Of a stretch of 64,000 nucleotides of DNA, positions 29,547-40,772 are shown piece by piece. Origin of the DNA: Henckelia pumila (lineage: Eukaryota > Streptophyta > Magnoliopsida > Lamiales > Gesneriaceae). Below the pieces are notes generated by a model that ran no database searches, was not told the DNA's origin, and worked only from the letters and a program-made list of their open reading frames with translations. Both the position numbers and the translations under genes were made by a program. Each line of letters starts with the position of its first letter. The first letter of the stretch is position 1. The DNA is taken from assembly GCF_033568475.1 (NCBI RefSeq), contig NC_133122.1, forward strand, positions 19,351,206 to 19,415,205, written 5' to 3'.

Positions 29547-32037
29547 TTTTATTATGCTGCATATTTTATACTGTAAAGTGTAAATTGGAAGAGACCGTGC
29601 AAAGTAGAAACAATTGTATTCAATGGCAATTTCGATTTTCGGCTCTAAGAACATGACAGCACTAAGGGATCTAAACAAGATGTTCATGAAGAATGATGTC
29701 TGAAGAGTATTAGACACAAGTCAAACAGAAAAAATAGCATATCCAGATTCATGCCACCCTCAGTTAAACAAAACTAAAATTTTATCCACAATTTCTCTAA
29801 AAAATTAAAACCCAAGTAAACCAACGCTCACACAAGTCTCTTGTCCACCAGCGCTCACAAGTTAATCAATTGATATCCATATTTTGGCCTACTATAAGAT
29901 AGCATGTTGCAACCCTTGTAAATTTGGTCTAAAATAGATCTAGAAAAGAGTGTTTATAAATTAATATATTTGTTTGCTTAAAAGCTCAAGGTAAACCATA
30001 CCAGTGGAATAACAATTATGTATATCTTTTGTAGCATAAAAATTTAAATACACAACTTACCTCTAGGTTAAACCTCCTTCGAATGGCAGTACGGGTGGGA
30101 TAAGAGAACCAGGGTGCAAGGAAATTCCCACCGAAAAATGAATTCCCAATCAAGTACATAGCAGTGTATGGCAAGCAATGATTGGTAAAAGTACCAGGAG
30201 TGGATTCCAGTCTCTCCACATTGCTTTCATAGAGTAAGCAAGGGGCAATACTACCCAGCAAACCTGCTCGATGCAGAACAATCAAGCATTCATGAAGAAT
30301 AGGAACCAAAAAATTGGCAAAGATACATTTTCCAGAAGTAATGTCTAAACAATGCAATATGCTTTTGAAATCTTAATGAAATTCAGTGGAAGCAATGCAA
30401 TCACACAATTGCTGTTAAAACAAAGGAGAAAGTTGCGAATTACGACCTCAATCATACATAATTTCAAGAAATATTATGTCGCGGAAAGAACATGATCCAA
30501 CGACAAACCAGATGTTTGAATAGTTTGACCGGACGAAATCCATCAGCGCATCATATAAATACAATTTCTTCACCATCGAAATAGTTAGCAAGAACATAAG
30601 AAGAAAACAGAGTGGTTAAAAGAAGAAACCTTCACAACCTTTTCGGAAGGAAAAACCACCGCTTGCTGAGCAATATTTTTATCTAATTAACTTAAAAATG
30701 CAATTTACATGTACAGAGTTTTGTTAAAAGTATTCACAATGAGGACAAAAATCTGGTTCATAGATATTAGAAGCACAGAGCGTACTATAGTCATGTATTG
30801 TGCACTAGGTGCATGGCACAAGGTATAAAAAAAAAAAGAGTGTGCTTCATTAAATTGACTCACCCTAAAAGATGCATGAAACCATATAAATATGTTCATA
30901 GAATTTTATCAAATTTCATTCAATATATAATTTACAAAATATTAACGATAGTAAAAAACAGTCATTTGGCTACAAATGAAAATAATCCGTGATTATAAAG
31001 TCAGTATTTAATATTTGGTCTACTATCTCGTCATTTAAGACACAGTTAAAAGGAGCATGAAGCCATTAGAGGCAGAAAGTCATTGGCTTTATGGTCATAA
31101 CATGCCCCGAGCCTCAATGATCCTAAAGCATTGGTGCATCCTTTGTGGGCTTTAAAAAATTACATAAACTCGTTTGATACAACTAGGTTCAAGCTTGATC
31201 AAACAAATCATGTTAGATTTTCACTTTTCAGATATCCCCTTTTCTTTCCTTTGGTGATAAATTTTCTTAATCATATCTTTCATTTTATCTACTCTGTCAC
31301 ACATTAAAAAAACGAATCTTTTCCAACCAATCAACACATAAAAGCAATTTGATTTCATTTTTAATTAATTATGTTCGGCTTTATGGTCATAACATGCCCT
31401 GGGCCTCAATGATCCTAAAGCATAGGTGCATACTATGGGGGACTTTAAAAGATTACACAGACTCATTTGATACAACTAGGTTCAAGCACGATAAAACAAA
31501 TAATGTTAGATTTTCAGATATCCCCTTTTCTTTCCTTTGATGATAAAACTTTCTTGATCATATCTTTCGTTTTACTTTCTCCGTAACACATTAAAAAACG
31601 AATCTTTTCCGACCCAATCAACATATATATATAAGCAATTTGTTTAACATTTAGTTAATTTCGTTTGACCTTCTCCCCTAATTCAATCATCAACAACAAG
31701 GGAACGACCTCCAAAAACGTGACTCGGATTCAACAAACCAAATATATCAAAACATATTAGCAGGAAAATGTTGAGGCGAGAATGACTCACAAACTTCAAG
31801 ATCGCTGCTACAAAACTCATCGGTTCTCCCGAGACAAGCGAAGATGCCGGAATCCCATTGAGACCTCTGCATATTGAACTCACCAACTGGAAGCCCGTCG
31901 GCGGTCCAGCCTATCGACACCGCCGCGGGAGGAGGAGCTCCACCGTTCTTGGCGGTGGGCTTCTTCTCATCCTTTGTAGCCTCAAATTCTTGGTCGTGCT
32001 CCGGAAGCAAAGGGTTGGATTCCTCGAAATTTGCCAT
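28692..32037 (-). CDS. PLAC8 / cell number regulator 8-like membrane protein (spliced)
   Basis: Exons on the minus strand: 31791-32037, 30061-30263 and 28692-28931. Junctions are GTGAGT...CAG and GTAAGT...CAG and give a 229-residue protein in one frame. The N-terminus (MANFEESNPLLP) is hydrophilic. The PLAC8 region follows: QWDSGIFACLGRTDEFCSSD, then CLLGSIAPCLLYESNVERL, then HCLPYTAMYLIGNSFFG and PTRTAIRRRFNLE. The last exon gives CGCCGS and the signature FCHPCALCQEGREVRRR. Length and motifs fit plant CNR8-type proteins, small cysteine-rich proteins with hydrophobic segments, placed at membranes and linked in other members to organ size or metal transport. The function here is not known. Introns are 1527 bp (with a tandem duplication) and 1129 bp. 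The gene looks intact. Confidence 0.93.
29515..29546. repeat. TA/GA microsatellite in intron 2 of the CNR8-like gene
   Basis: A (TA)n tract runs directly into (GA)n at 29524-29546. It is polymorphism-prone and has no coding effect. Confidence 0.85.
31085..31660. repeat. Tandem duplication (292-bp period) in intron 1 of the CNR8-like gene
   Basis: GGCTTTATGGTCATAACATG starts at 31085 and again at 31377. The copies stay collinear through GCCTCAATGATCCTAAAGCA, TTTGATACAACTAGGTTCAA and AACGAATCTTTTCC, with scattered substitutions and small gaps. It lies wholly inside the intron. Confidence 0.85.
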
Positions 32038-33274
32038 TCGATTAACCCAAAAAATGCAGAAATTGATGGAATATGGATTGTGCGTTGTGCTTAATTAAGC
32101 GATGAGATCAAGAAATGGTCTTTTATTTTTTTAGGAGTGAATTGCTCTTTATCGAAATGCTTATCTCGCCACGCGGTTGCTAGTATTTTTTTTATATATA
32201 TTATTTTAAATCTTTGTTTTGTTTTTTGGAGAACATAATTAATTAATTAAATTTTTTTTTTGTTTTTAGTTACTATTTTCCGTTAGGGAAACAATAAAAA
32301 AATCTGTTTTGAGTTTTTTTTTCGGAACATATGTTGGTTGTTTTTAATAAACATCGTGCCATTAAAAATAACTCTTTGTTTTTTAAGAATAAATAAATAA
32401 CTCTTTTTTAGTTCGAGACAATTAATTATTTTAATTTAATTTTAATATGTATTCATATCATGCTATTATTATTCACATGAGTTTGTTGTTCTACGAAAAG
32501 AAGCTGAGTGATATCTCACTCAAATACTCAAATGCATGACAACGCGATCATTTATTTACAAAATATGTAAATAATAAATAATAAATAAAATATACGTAAG
32601 TGTAAAATTTTTTTAATTTTTGGGAAGATGATTTAAATTTTGGTCAAATAAAGATATTTCAAATTGAGATTTTATTTCTTAAAAAAAAAAAAGGACGCCA
32701 CTAAAATGAATCTTACCGCATGGAAGCAGGAGAGAAATCCTAATAAAAGAGTCGTAACTCGTACGTTTAAATTAGAAAAATTTAAAAAAACATGTTAATC
32801 ATGATTTGGATTTTTTAAAAAATAATTACAACTTTATTAATATTGGAAACAAATATACACATTACAATGTTTATTATAAAATATGAAAGTAAAAAATATT
32901 GCTACTTGATTACATCACATTAATCATATATATAGTCATAATTCTATCTATAAATCACATATTTTAACTAAAAAAACACGTACCATTCATTCTAAATATT
33001 GTAAAAAAAAAAAAAAAAAATCTAGGACAAATTACGTGCATGCCATTATGAGTTGCTATAAACTCAAATAGAAAACTTGAATGAATCACACGATTCTTCG
33101 TTCAGAAACGAGTGATTCACATCCAAAAATCCTTCTTCAGCATCCAAATTTCTTCTCCTGAAAATAAGGTTTTTTGTAGAAAATATTTATAAGAACGTGC
33201 ACATCAAGAATAATTGAACAAGGGGGCGATTTTTTTCTTTTATCGAGTCATTTTCTTTTATTCAAATTATTTAT

Positions 33275-33308
<34 letters not shown>

Positions 33309-33479
33309 CTTGTTTTCATATCTATCATCACTCCATAGATTAAATCTTTAATTTTTTGTAATCTGTTTTACACATAGGGTTTTTAAGTTTTTATTAAAAA
33401 AATCTTGACAAAGGAATATCGATGCAATTTGATTTAGTTTTGTTTTAAAAAAAAAGTATTTGTTTTTGAAGGAGAGAAA
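32038..33479. other. Spacer holding the CNR8-like promoter (minus strand) and the 3' flank of the peptide gene
   Basis: The start ATG of the CNR8-like gene is at 32037, so its promoter should lie in the first several hundred bases. No unambiguous TATA box could be fixed because of A/T richness. A (TA)n tract lies at 33280-33306 and an A-run at 33003-33020. No other gene was seen. Confidence 0.4.
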
Positions 33480-33950
33480 TTAATTACATGTTTTTGGGCC
33501 TTTTTGAACTCTTGATTTATGACGGGCCGAGATTACTATGCGGTCTACACTGGGCTGATCCCCAGCCCGATTTGGTGGCGGGAGATAGGTGTGAGTCTCT
33601 GGACCTCGATAATCAATATAATAAACATCAGATTCCACACTCTCCACTTCCAATTTCCCTATAAACAAAACATATATATCGATCGAATTATATATATATG
33701 ATTCAAACTAAACCACATGAAAAACTATCATGTTTTCGCATGATCGAGTCCGTCGTAAACTTCGACCTTGCTAACATATATGCATTCGTACATATATATA
33801 CCATGAAAACAAAAAAAAAACCAAAGGAAATAGCATAGTGAAAAAGAATATATATGGAGCTAGCAAGAAAGAACCTGTCGAGAAACGAGGCGCTACGAGT
33901 AGGAAAATGAGTAGTAGTGTTGTTCCGAGGAGACTAGCCTTGAACTCCAT
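33480..33950 (-). CDS. Predicted small secreted peptide precursor (spliced, 84 residues)
   Basis: Exon 1 is 33875-33950 and exon 2 is 33480-33658 on the minus strand. Donor ACAG/GTTC and acceptor TTTATAG/GGAA join in frame. Exon 1 encodes a near-perfect signal peptide: MEFKAS, then the hydrophobic LLGTTLLLIFLLVA, then PRFSTG. Exon 2 encodes an acidic stretch (EVESVESD), then VYYIDYRGPETHTYLPPP, then a basic tail (ISARHKSRVQKGPKTCN). One cysteine remains in the mature part, so it is not a cysteine-rich peptide. Asp-Tyr preceded by acidic residues and followed by prolines is the pattern of tyrosine-sulfated, hydroxyprolinated plant peptide hormones (PSY, RGF, CIF). This sequence matches none of those consensuses, and assignment as a hormone is inference. 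I do not recognise the family with certainty. Gene structure confidence is good; function is unknown. Confidence 0.72.
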
Positions 33951-34449
33951 ATATATATATATATATTGATGAAATATATGGCTTGATTTCCCTTTTTCTT
34001 TGGTTGGGTTTTGGTGCTTTTTTGTTTTTGTAATAGAAAAACAAGTTTATGTGTGGGGAAATGTGAATGAATTTAGTTGAGAGGAAATATTGGAAAGTGA
34101 GAGCATCACCATCTCCACAGCAATAGACTGCAAGGAGCTGATTGGGATGTGTTGGGTGGTGACATTTATGTAGTGTGAGATATGCGCTTTCATCATTCAG
34201 TGTTTAGGTGTGGAGAAAAGAAAGCAAAAGTAGTAACGGATATATATTATATATTTCCTCATCTTTTTTACATCTTCCTAGCTATTTCATAAGGATTATT
34301 GTTATATATATATATCAGCAAATATTGCACACGCGTTGTGTATGTAATATATCATATGACATTTGATTATTTCTTCTACATGTAGGGTGAAATTGGAAAG
34401 ATATTTCAGTATCTATTGACGGACCAAAAAACAGCTTTTATTATGCTCT

Positions 34450-34499
<50 letters not shown>

Positions 34500-35709
34500 T
34501 GTATGTATATTATAATTTTCTCTTTCAAAGAATTGAAAATATGCTCCCTCGTCCATTGCCAAATTATTTTTATTCTATCATTACGGTCTCGTCAATTTTT
34601 CATGTGATGCAATGTTCATATGTAATTAACGCATTTTCTCTCATTGAATTCTCTCTCGTCTTGACACCTTAATTAATGATAGCGTCGAATAAATCTCATG
34701 TTCACCTTATTACCCAAGCTTGTAAAATCAAGAATCAAGGGAAAGAGCAACTATACAAACCCTCTTACTTTCCTTATTGTTGAATTAATGATGTATATAA
34801 TTTAAAACCTCATTGTGAAAATATATAAATAAATATTCTATATATATATATATATATAGGTAAGAATATTATGACTAGGATGAGTGTACCCATTTCCCTA
34901 ATGGGCAAACTGTGGACATTCCCATGTGTGTATTATTGAAAATGTCTTAGATATACATCCCATTCACCGGACCATTGTTTTGGCTGGACTTAACTACACA
35001 ATACACAACCTAACATTTTGTGTATGTCCTCATTATATACACATAAATATCGTGAATTTTCCCCAACTTTCTACACTCTCATCATTTATATGGGGGCATG
35101 TATATATATGTTCCCATATATATATTTCTTCTCAATTCCCTGAAATTCAAGATTATTATCAAATTTTTTGTAAGTTTGTAATATATAATAGATATGATCT
35201 TCATTTCTTGGGATTTTTTTACTTATTTTTCTTTTTTCGTTTTTGGTATCTATTTTGAACGTGGGCATTAATTTTCTTTAATCAATTCACTTCTGAGTGA
35301 TGATCAGAGATTGGCGTACGTCATCAATCATTAATCTTTTGTGACCATTTGTGGTTGGGAAATTTAATGCAATGCTGGGAGAGGACTACTGAATATTTAT
35401 TTGGGGTGAGGTGTTATTTTCCCATAGGCTTGAATGGCATAAATAAATTAAATTAAATTGCCGGTGAATTAAGGTCGATCGACGCGTGAATTTATTAACA
35501 CATGAGATGAGAGATTCGATACACTAATTTGGAGTGCGATGCATGCTAACTTTTTTCAAAAAATATTCCATCTTAATTCGACTCTATTATTATATGATTC
35601 AAAGTCGACAAGTGCTGCTAGGTCCACACTTGCTGGCGAACGCATCGGTTCACACAATACGGACTATAAGAGTATGTATAAAGGTAAATTCGATGCATGC
35701 GGAAGGGAT
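33951..35709. other. Upstream region of the peptide gene; AT-rich spacer with TA microsatellites
   Basis: A (TA)n tract adjoins the peptide gene's ATG (33949-33966), and others lie at 34306-34316, 34456-34493 and 34838-34858. The minus-strand leader probably lies in 33970-34150, where the plus strand has pyrimidine-rich CCCTTTTTCTTTGG and a region of low AT content. No further gene was recognised. Confidence 0.4.
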
Positions 35710-35925
35710 GAGTTTTCGGTATATCGTATCAAAAATATCGGTATGAAAAAAATTCATACCGGTATCGATACTGAAATTTCAAAATTTTAATATAGAAAAA
35801 ATCCATATTAATATCATATAAATAACGAAAAAAAATTCCGTATATCGAAAAAATATCTGTATATCGAAAAAATTTCGATACGATATCCTGAAAATTTGGT
35901 ATTTTGGGTTCGATATGTCACCCGT
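35710..35925. mobile_element. Short dispersed repeat (MITE-like), copy 2 (inverted relative to 15060)
   Basis: It contains ATCGGTATGAAAAAAATTCA, ATACCGGTATCGATAC and TATATCGAAAAAATTTCGATA-like motifs, matching the reverse complement of the block at 15060-15295. Boundaries are approximate. Confidence 0.5.
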
Positions 35926-36955
35926 TAGATGCGGTCACTCGGGTTTTAATCGAAGGACCGTAGGATCTGGACATGTGGTACGATGATCAATAAACAAACG
36001 TTCGTGTAAAATTTCAAGGATGTCGTTGAATTTTTAATGATTAAATAGCCATGGATGTGGATGCGATCGCCAACGAGAAAAATATTTTAAATAAATGTAA
36101 CTTTTTTTCTTTTTTGGAATAAATTCACATAACTTTTTAAGTACACATAATTGTTGCAAGTATATATACAGATAGTCGATGGCTTGATCAGTCCCACCCA
36201 AGGCACATTTTTTTTAATATATCAAATCTTAAATTTATATATTACGTATACATATATAGTAATAATACAAAGTACGTAGAATGTATTTCAAAATATATAA
36301 TTATTTGGTAAACTTAAAATTCATTTTAATTAATATGAAATATATATTATATAAACATGTTAGCGTAGATTTTGTTGGTAAAAATACTAGTAATTTTGGG
36401 ATATATTGAGTATATGCGGATGAACAAAAATGAATATAGGAAAATTAGTCGAGGTAAGAGTTTGACTCTTTTTTCTTAAAACATTATTGGCCCGCCCCGG
36501 TGCTTACGGTTATTGACAGTACGTTTCTCAAGATACAACGACTACGACTTTAAAATAGTAGCACTACAATTTTAAAGTCACACGAACTTTGAAATGTTTA
36601 GAACGCTATGAATTCGAATTTTACTCGTTCAACTTAAAAATCCAAACCCAATATTTTATGTCTTGTAAAATTTTGATCTAAGTGATTTGCTTAAAATTCG
36701 AAACACCTCTCGAATTTAATTCTATAGATTGAACTAAGCGCAAAAAGCTTAGAAAATCCAAACCAAAATTTTATGTCTTGTAATTTCAAATTTTAAGTGC
36801 TAAAAGCTTAAAATTCGCAGAAGAATTAAACATTAAACAATAGATAAGAAGACGAGAAGAGAAGATTGGTGTCTTTTGAATGCAAATGAGGGGTCCTATC
36901 TATAGATGTTGAAAAGCCTTACTAAAAAAACACAACCTTTCAACAATGGAACAAA
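35926..36955. other. AT-rich intergenic DNA
   Basis: A short imperfect duplication (AATCCAAACC...ATTTTATGTCTTGTAA) occurs at about 36641-36670 and 36752-36784. This and the hairpin cluster that follows may belong to one degraded LTR, but no termini were found. No gene seen. Confidence 0.4.
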
Positions 36956-37054
36956 CACCACTTCATGTGAAGTGGTGCAACCCTACTACCACACGGCCAT
37001 TCAATGGCCGTGTGATATACAATTCAAATTCACTCGGCCACATGGCCGAGTGAA
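36956..37054. repeat. Three consecutive perfect hairpins
   Basis: Hairpin 1, 36956-36977: arms CACCACTTCA/TGAAGTGGTG, 2-base centre. Hairpin 2, 36990-37014: arms CACACGGCCATT/AATGGCCGTGTG, 1-base centre. Hairpin 3, 37029-37054: arms TTCACTCGGCCA/TGGCCGAGTGAA, 2-base centre. All arms (10, 12 and 12 bp) are mismatch-free, and the stems are GC-rich in an AT-rich setting. The role is unknown. Confidence 0.9.
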
Positions 37055-37103
37055 TATATATTATATTATTTTTTTTGAGAGAGAATATATATTATACTAT
37101 ATA

Positions 37104-37106
<3 letters not shown>

Positions 37107-37150
<44 letters not shown>
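37107..37150. repeat. TA microsatellite
   Basis: An uninterrupted (TA)n run of more than 20 units. Confidence 0.95.
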
Positions 37151-37154
<4 letters not shown>

Positions 37155-38384
37155 TTCATTAATTTTTCAACACGAAAAATTCGAACTAATTAATTTTTCA
37201 TTCACTCTATTTGATCAATAATCGAGAAATAATTTTCTTACGAATTCTACTCGCGATATAGAGTTCGTTTGCAACTTGTTCGAATTATTTATCAACTTTA
37301 AATGAGTAAACAACTCATTTTTCCAACATATTTTCAAGTTGATGTTGTTAATTCTCTAAACAATAAATTTATATTCGAATATATTTGAAATACTTTCATC
37401 TAAACGCGATATGGACTAGTGGTTCGGAAAATATTTGTAGGTTTTCTAAATTAGAATTTATCTTGTTATTGAGTCAAAAAAAATTTATTATTGTGGATGG
37501 CATGGCTATATATTATATTGGGTGAGTAAAAATTTTCTATGCAAACATATTGATTGAAAAGGCTGCGCGTGCGTCACGTACGTGAACTAGAAAAAAAATG
37601 CATATCATGATAGCAAGCTAAGTATAGTTTCTAGGAAATAAAAAACAACAATAAACATTGGATCTTATAATAGATATCCGAGCCGATATTACATATTTTT
37701 ATCAACAAGATTATAATTTTCAATAAAATGGTAGATATATCGTCGAATCGTGCGTAATAAAACATAAAAATGGCCAGCAAAGACATGTGTAGCAAATCAC
37801 AAAACATTATTTTTAAAAAAAAGGAAAGAAAAGAAAAACGCATACACACACACGCACATTAATCATGCGCATGAAAAGGGTGAATTTTTTTTTATTCTTC
37901 CTAATATACACGACCATATATATATAATATATGGTGCTGCATCAGTACTGGATCCATCAATTCAATTCAATTCAATTCAATTCAAGAAATAACAAGAGTA
38001 AGTGTTGCTTAGTCGTGGATACGTCAATCGGGGCCTAGGTTGCATGTTATGACATTTATGAAACACGAAACATTGTGACAGAATTGGTGTAATTCCATTT
38101 CACATATTTTCCCAACAAAGAATTAAGAATAAGTGGTCGAATGACTATAAAGTCTTTTTCGTCGCAGTTATTAAGGTCCCCAATTTGTAAAGGCATTCAT
38201 TGGGTGGATACGTCAGTTTTAAATGATGGGCCTCTTTTTTTTTAATTAAAGAATATCGGGTTTTAAAATTTCAGCATGAATAAATAAATAAATGGTTCTC
38301 TTTTTAGTTGTTATCTTGAATTATGGTTTTCTAAATGTTCGTTTCTGTGTTAGTTGTTCCAAATCAGTTGGATAAAGTTCTTGA
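37155..38384. other. AT-rich intergenic DNA, nothing recognised
   Basis: A short (AATTC)n run lies at 37960-37985 (five units). Otherwise only random short ORFs are seen on both strands. Confidence 0.4.
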
Positions 38385-38575
38385 GAGTTGTATGTATGGA
38401 CTTAAACAATTCTTGTCACTTGAGTTCGTTTTTAGAGTTGAGTTAAGTCCAAGTTCATAATCTTAATATAATAGTTGAACGGTTACGTGTTGGACCTGCC
38501 ATTGGCTTGTAATTTTTTTCGGAGTTGAGTTGGACCCAAGTTCATAATCTTAATATATACTTGGATAGTTTTTCA
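38385..38575 (+). mobile_element. Possible degraded TRIM, related to the one at 24216
   Basis: GAGTTGAGTTAAGTCCAAGT and GAGTTGAGTTGGACCCAAGT, each followed by TCATAATCTTAATATA, resemble the end of the TRIM LTR (GAGGTGAGTTAGGTCCAAGT, then CTCATTTCTAACA). Between them GGTTACGTGTTGGACC...CCATTGGC matches the TRIM interior (GTTATGTGTTGGACGGCCC). The termini are eroded. Confidence 0.5.
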
Positions 38576-38951
38576 TAAACATTTCCTTTTGTATGTGGTG
38601 ACTTCACGTTGAGTTAGTTTAGCATTTTAATCGATCAAGGTTTGAGCTCGAGTTTAGTCTGACTCGAGTATATTGAACTTTTTTCTTTAAAGGTTTTTAG
38701 ACTGGGTGGTTTGGTTTTCCGAAACTATTCGAGTCGGTCTAAAACCGGTTCAGATTGGAATACTGCCCTGTTAAATAAACTTACCCGGTTTGGTTTTCAT
38801 TGAACCGGCTTTCTATAGTTTCGGTAGTTTATAAACTATAGTAGTGCATGGACTGATGTATTTAGGGCCTCATAAAGTCCACAAATTTTAGTGGGCCTAT
38901 GTTGGGCTTCATAATTATTTCACTTTGTTCCAATATCATTTCCGCCAAAGC

Positions 38952-38989
38952 GCAGCACAGCACAGCACAGCACAGCACAGCCCAGCCCA
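38952..38989. repeat. Pentanucleotide (GCACA)n repeat
   Basis: Six near-perfect CAGCA units run into CAGCCCAGCCCA. Confidence 0.9.
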
Positions 38990-40246
38990 ACGGAGCATCG
39001 GTGCTAAATTGAGCTTCGCTTTCCAAACGAATAAATAAAATTGAACGTTATTTATATTTAGGCCTTTAAATTTTAAGATGGAGCGAATTTTTTCATTATC
39101 TCACCCTTTTCTTTGTTTTATTTATATATTTGACACTTATTTCCTTTATCAAATGTCAAATTATTTAAATACAGATAAAGAAGAGTGGAAAAAAAACTCT
39201 TTTAACGAGTGTAGAAAACGCTTAAATTATGAAATTATTTTGTTTAAGTTCGATTCGAACTTTTATTAATCTAATTTATTTTTTTTGCTTGAATACATGG
39301 ATTTTTTTAAGCAATTAACATTCGAGTAAAATAGTAAACTTTCGGAACCGTCTTGATTGATTTGTAATCGTGATTCGGTAGATGAGATGATAACCTCAAA
39401 GTATAAACAAATATGAGTAATATTTAATGTTGATAATACTAATATGACAAAACACGAATCATTATATCAATTTATAACGTGATTCTACACTCCCTTCTAT
39501 TTCAAAAAACTTGTTTATTCTAAATTTCAAACATATATTAATTATAATTTTGATTACAACAATCACATAAATTGTTGAGCAATGGAACCCGAATATCTTC
39601 GTCATTTCATACATTAACCAATTATATTTATCTTGATTTTTTAATGTGAACTTTGGTTGAATGTCCAACACAAAACATAATTTTCCATCCTTATAATACT
39701 ATAGCTATTGATGCGCATAGCAATATAGCATCAACTTTCACTATATACCATTTATAACAACATCAGGTTTTTTTTTTTTTTTTAAAAAAAAAGAATATCC
39801 CCTTTAATTACATAATTTTTACTAGAAATAGTAGAACCGTAGAGGTGGAAGGAAGGAAGAGTTATCCGAACTTCCAAACGAGGCCTACAAATCTTGCCTA
39901 TCGATCACAGTGTGACAATGACAAATATTCTGCGTAGCATGTTATGATAATTTTTTTATTTATTCATTTTTTTTATATATGTATATGTGTGTGTGTATAT
40001 ATATGTGTGTGGGTGGTTTGATAATTGTTTTATAATATATATATATATATGGTGGTTTAATAATTGTTTTAAAGTAGGGAGGACTATTAAATGAATAGTA
40101 ACAAATGAAATGACAGTTCAGTATCGCCTAATAATTAAATTTCATACCATCAATAAAATAAAGAACTCAATTAAATCTGATAATGCGATAAGAAGTGGGG
40201 TTCACATTCAATAACTAAGAACATTTAATGGTGGCCCAAGAACAAG

Positions 40247-40278
<32 letters not shown>

Positions 40279-40316
40279 CATCACACATTAAGATAACCAC
40301 GAGTCCTATAATTAAG
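38990..40316. other. AT-rich intergenic DNA
   Basis: It contains TA/TG microsatellites at 39974-40050 and a (TAA)n run at 40247-40276. No gene was recognised. Confidence 0.4.
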
Positions 40317-40325
40317 AAGTTGATG

Positions 40326-40547
40326 CACCGAGCAGTGTCTAATTTGGTAAAGTATGTGAACTCTTGGTCAGAGGTAAGAAATTCGATTTTCCCTACTAAT
40401 ACTTTCTTGGACTAGCCTGTCACACAAGGCTTGCCCGTTGTTTACCTGGCTAACGTAGTTTGCAGGCTATTGCGTTAGTCCGGGGTTTTACCCAGTACGC
40501 ATCAAATGTAGCGGCCGCAAGTTCCCACATCATAAAAAATAAAAAAA
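40326..40547 (+). mobile_element. tRNA-derived SINE with 9-bp target duplication
   Basis: The element is flanked by AAGTTGATG on both sides (40317-40325 and 40548-40556) and ends in an A-rich tail (ATAAAAAATAAAAAAA). The 5' part has an A-box-like TAATTTGGTAAAGTA and a B-box-like GGTCAGAGGTAAGAAATTCG, as expected for a polymerase III promoter derived from a tRNA. The 3' body (CTTGCCCGTTGTTTACC, GGCTATTGCGTTAGTCCGG, TACCCAGTACGCATC, GTAGCGGCCGCAAGTTCCC) resembles a SINE body familiar from eudicots. It is non-coding and relies on LINE reverse transcriptase. Confidence 0.9.
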
Positions 40548-40772
40548 AAGTTGATGGGATGTATGAATCATGTTAAAAAAAAAAAAAAAAAAAAAAAACT
40601 CATGATATGATAAAAATCATGTTCTATTTTGATAAAACTGACTCGGGAATATAGAGATCGTGTTTAATTCCGTGATAACAATATATATTCATTAATTGAT
40701 TCGAAACTAACTGGAAAAAAAAAATTTGGATTTAACTTTAAACGATCTTGGAAATTTATCATTCAATTAGAA

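Noticed and set aside
36906-37193. 95-codon ORF across the hairpin cluster
   Set aside because: The translation runs through a TA microsatellite (YIYIYIYI) and has no domain.
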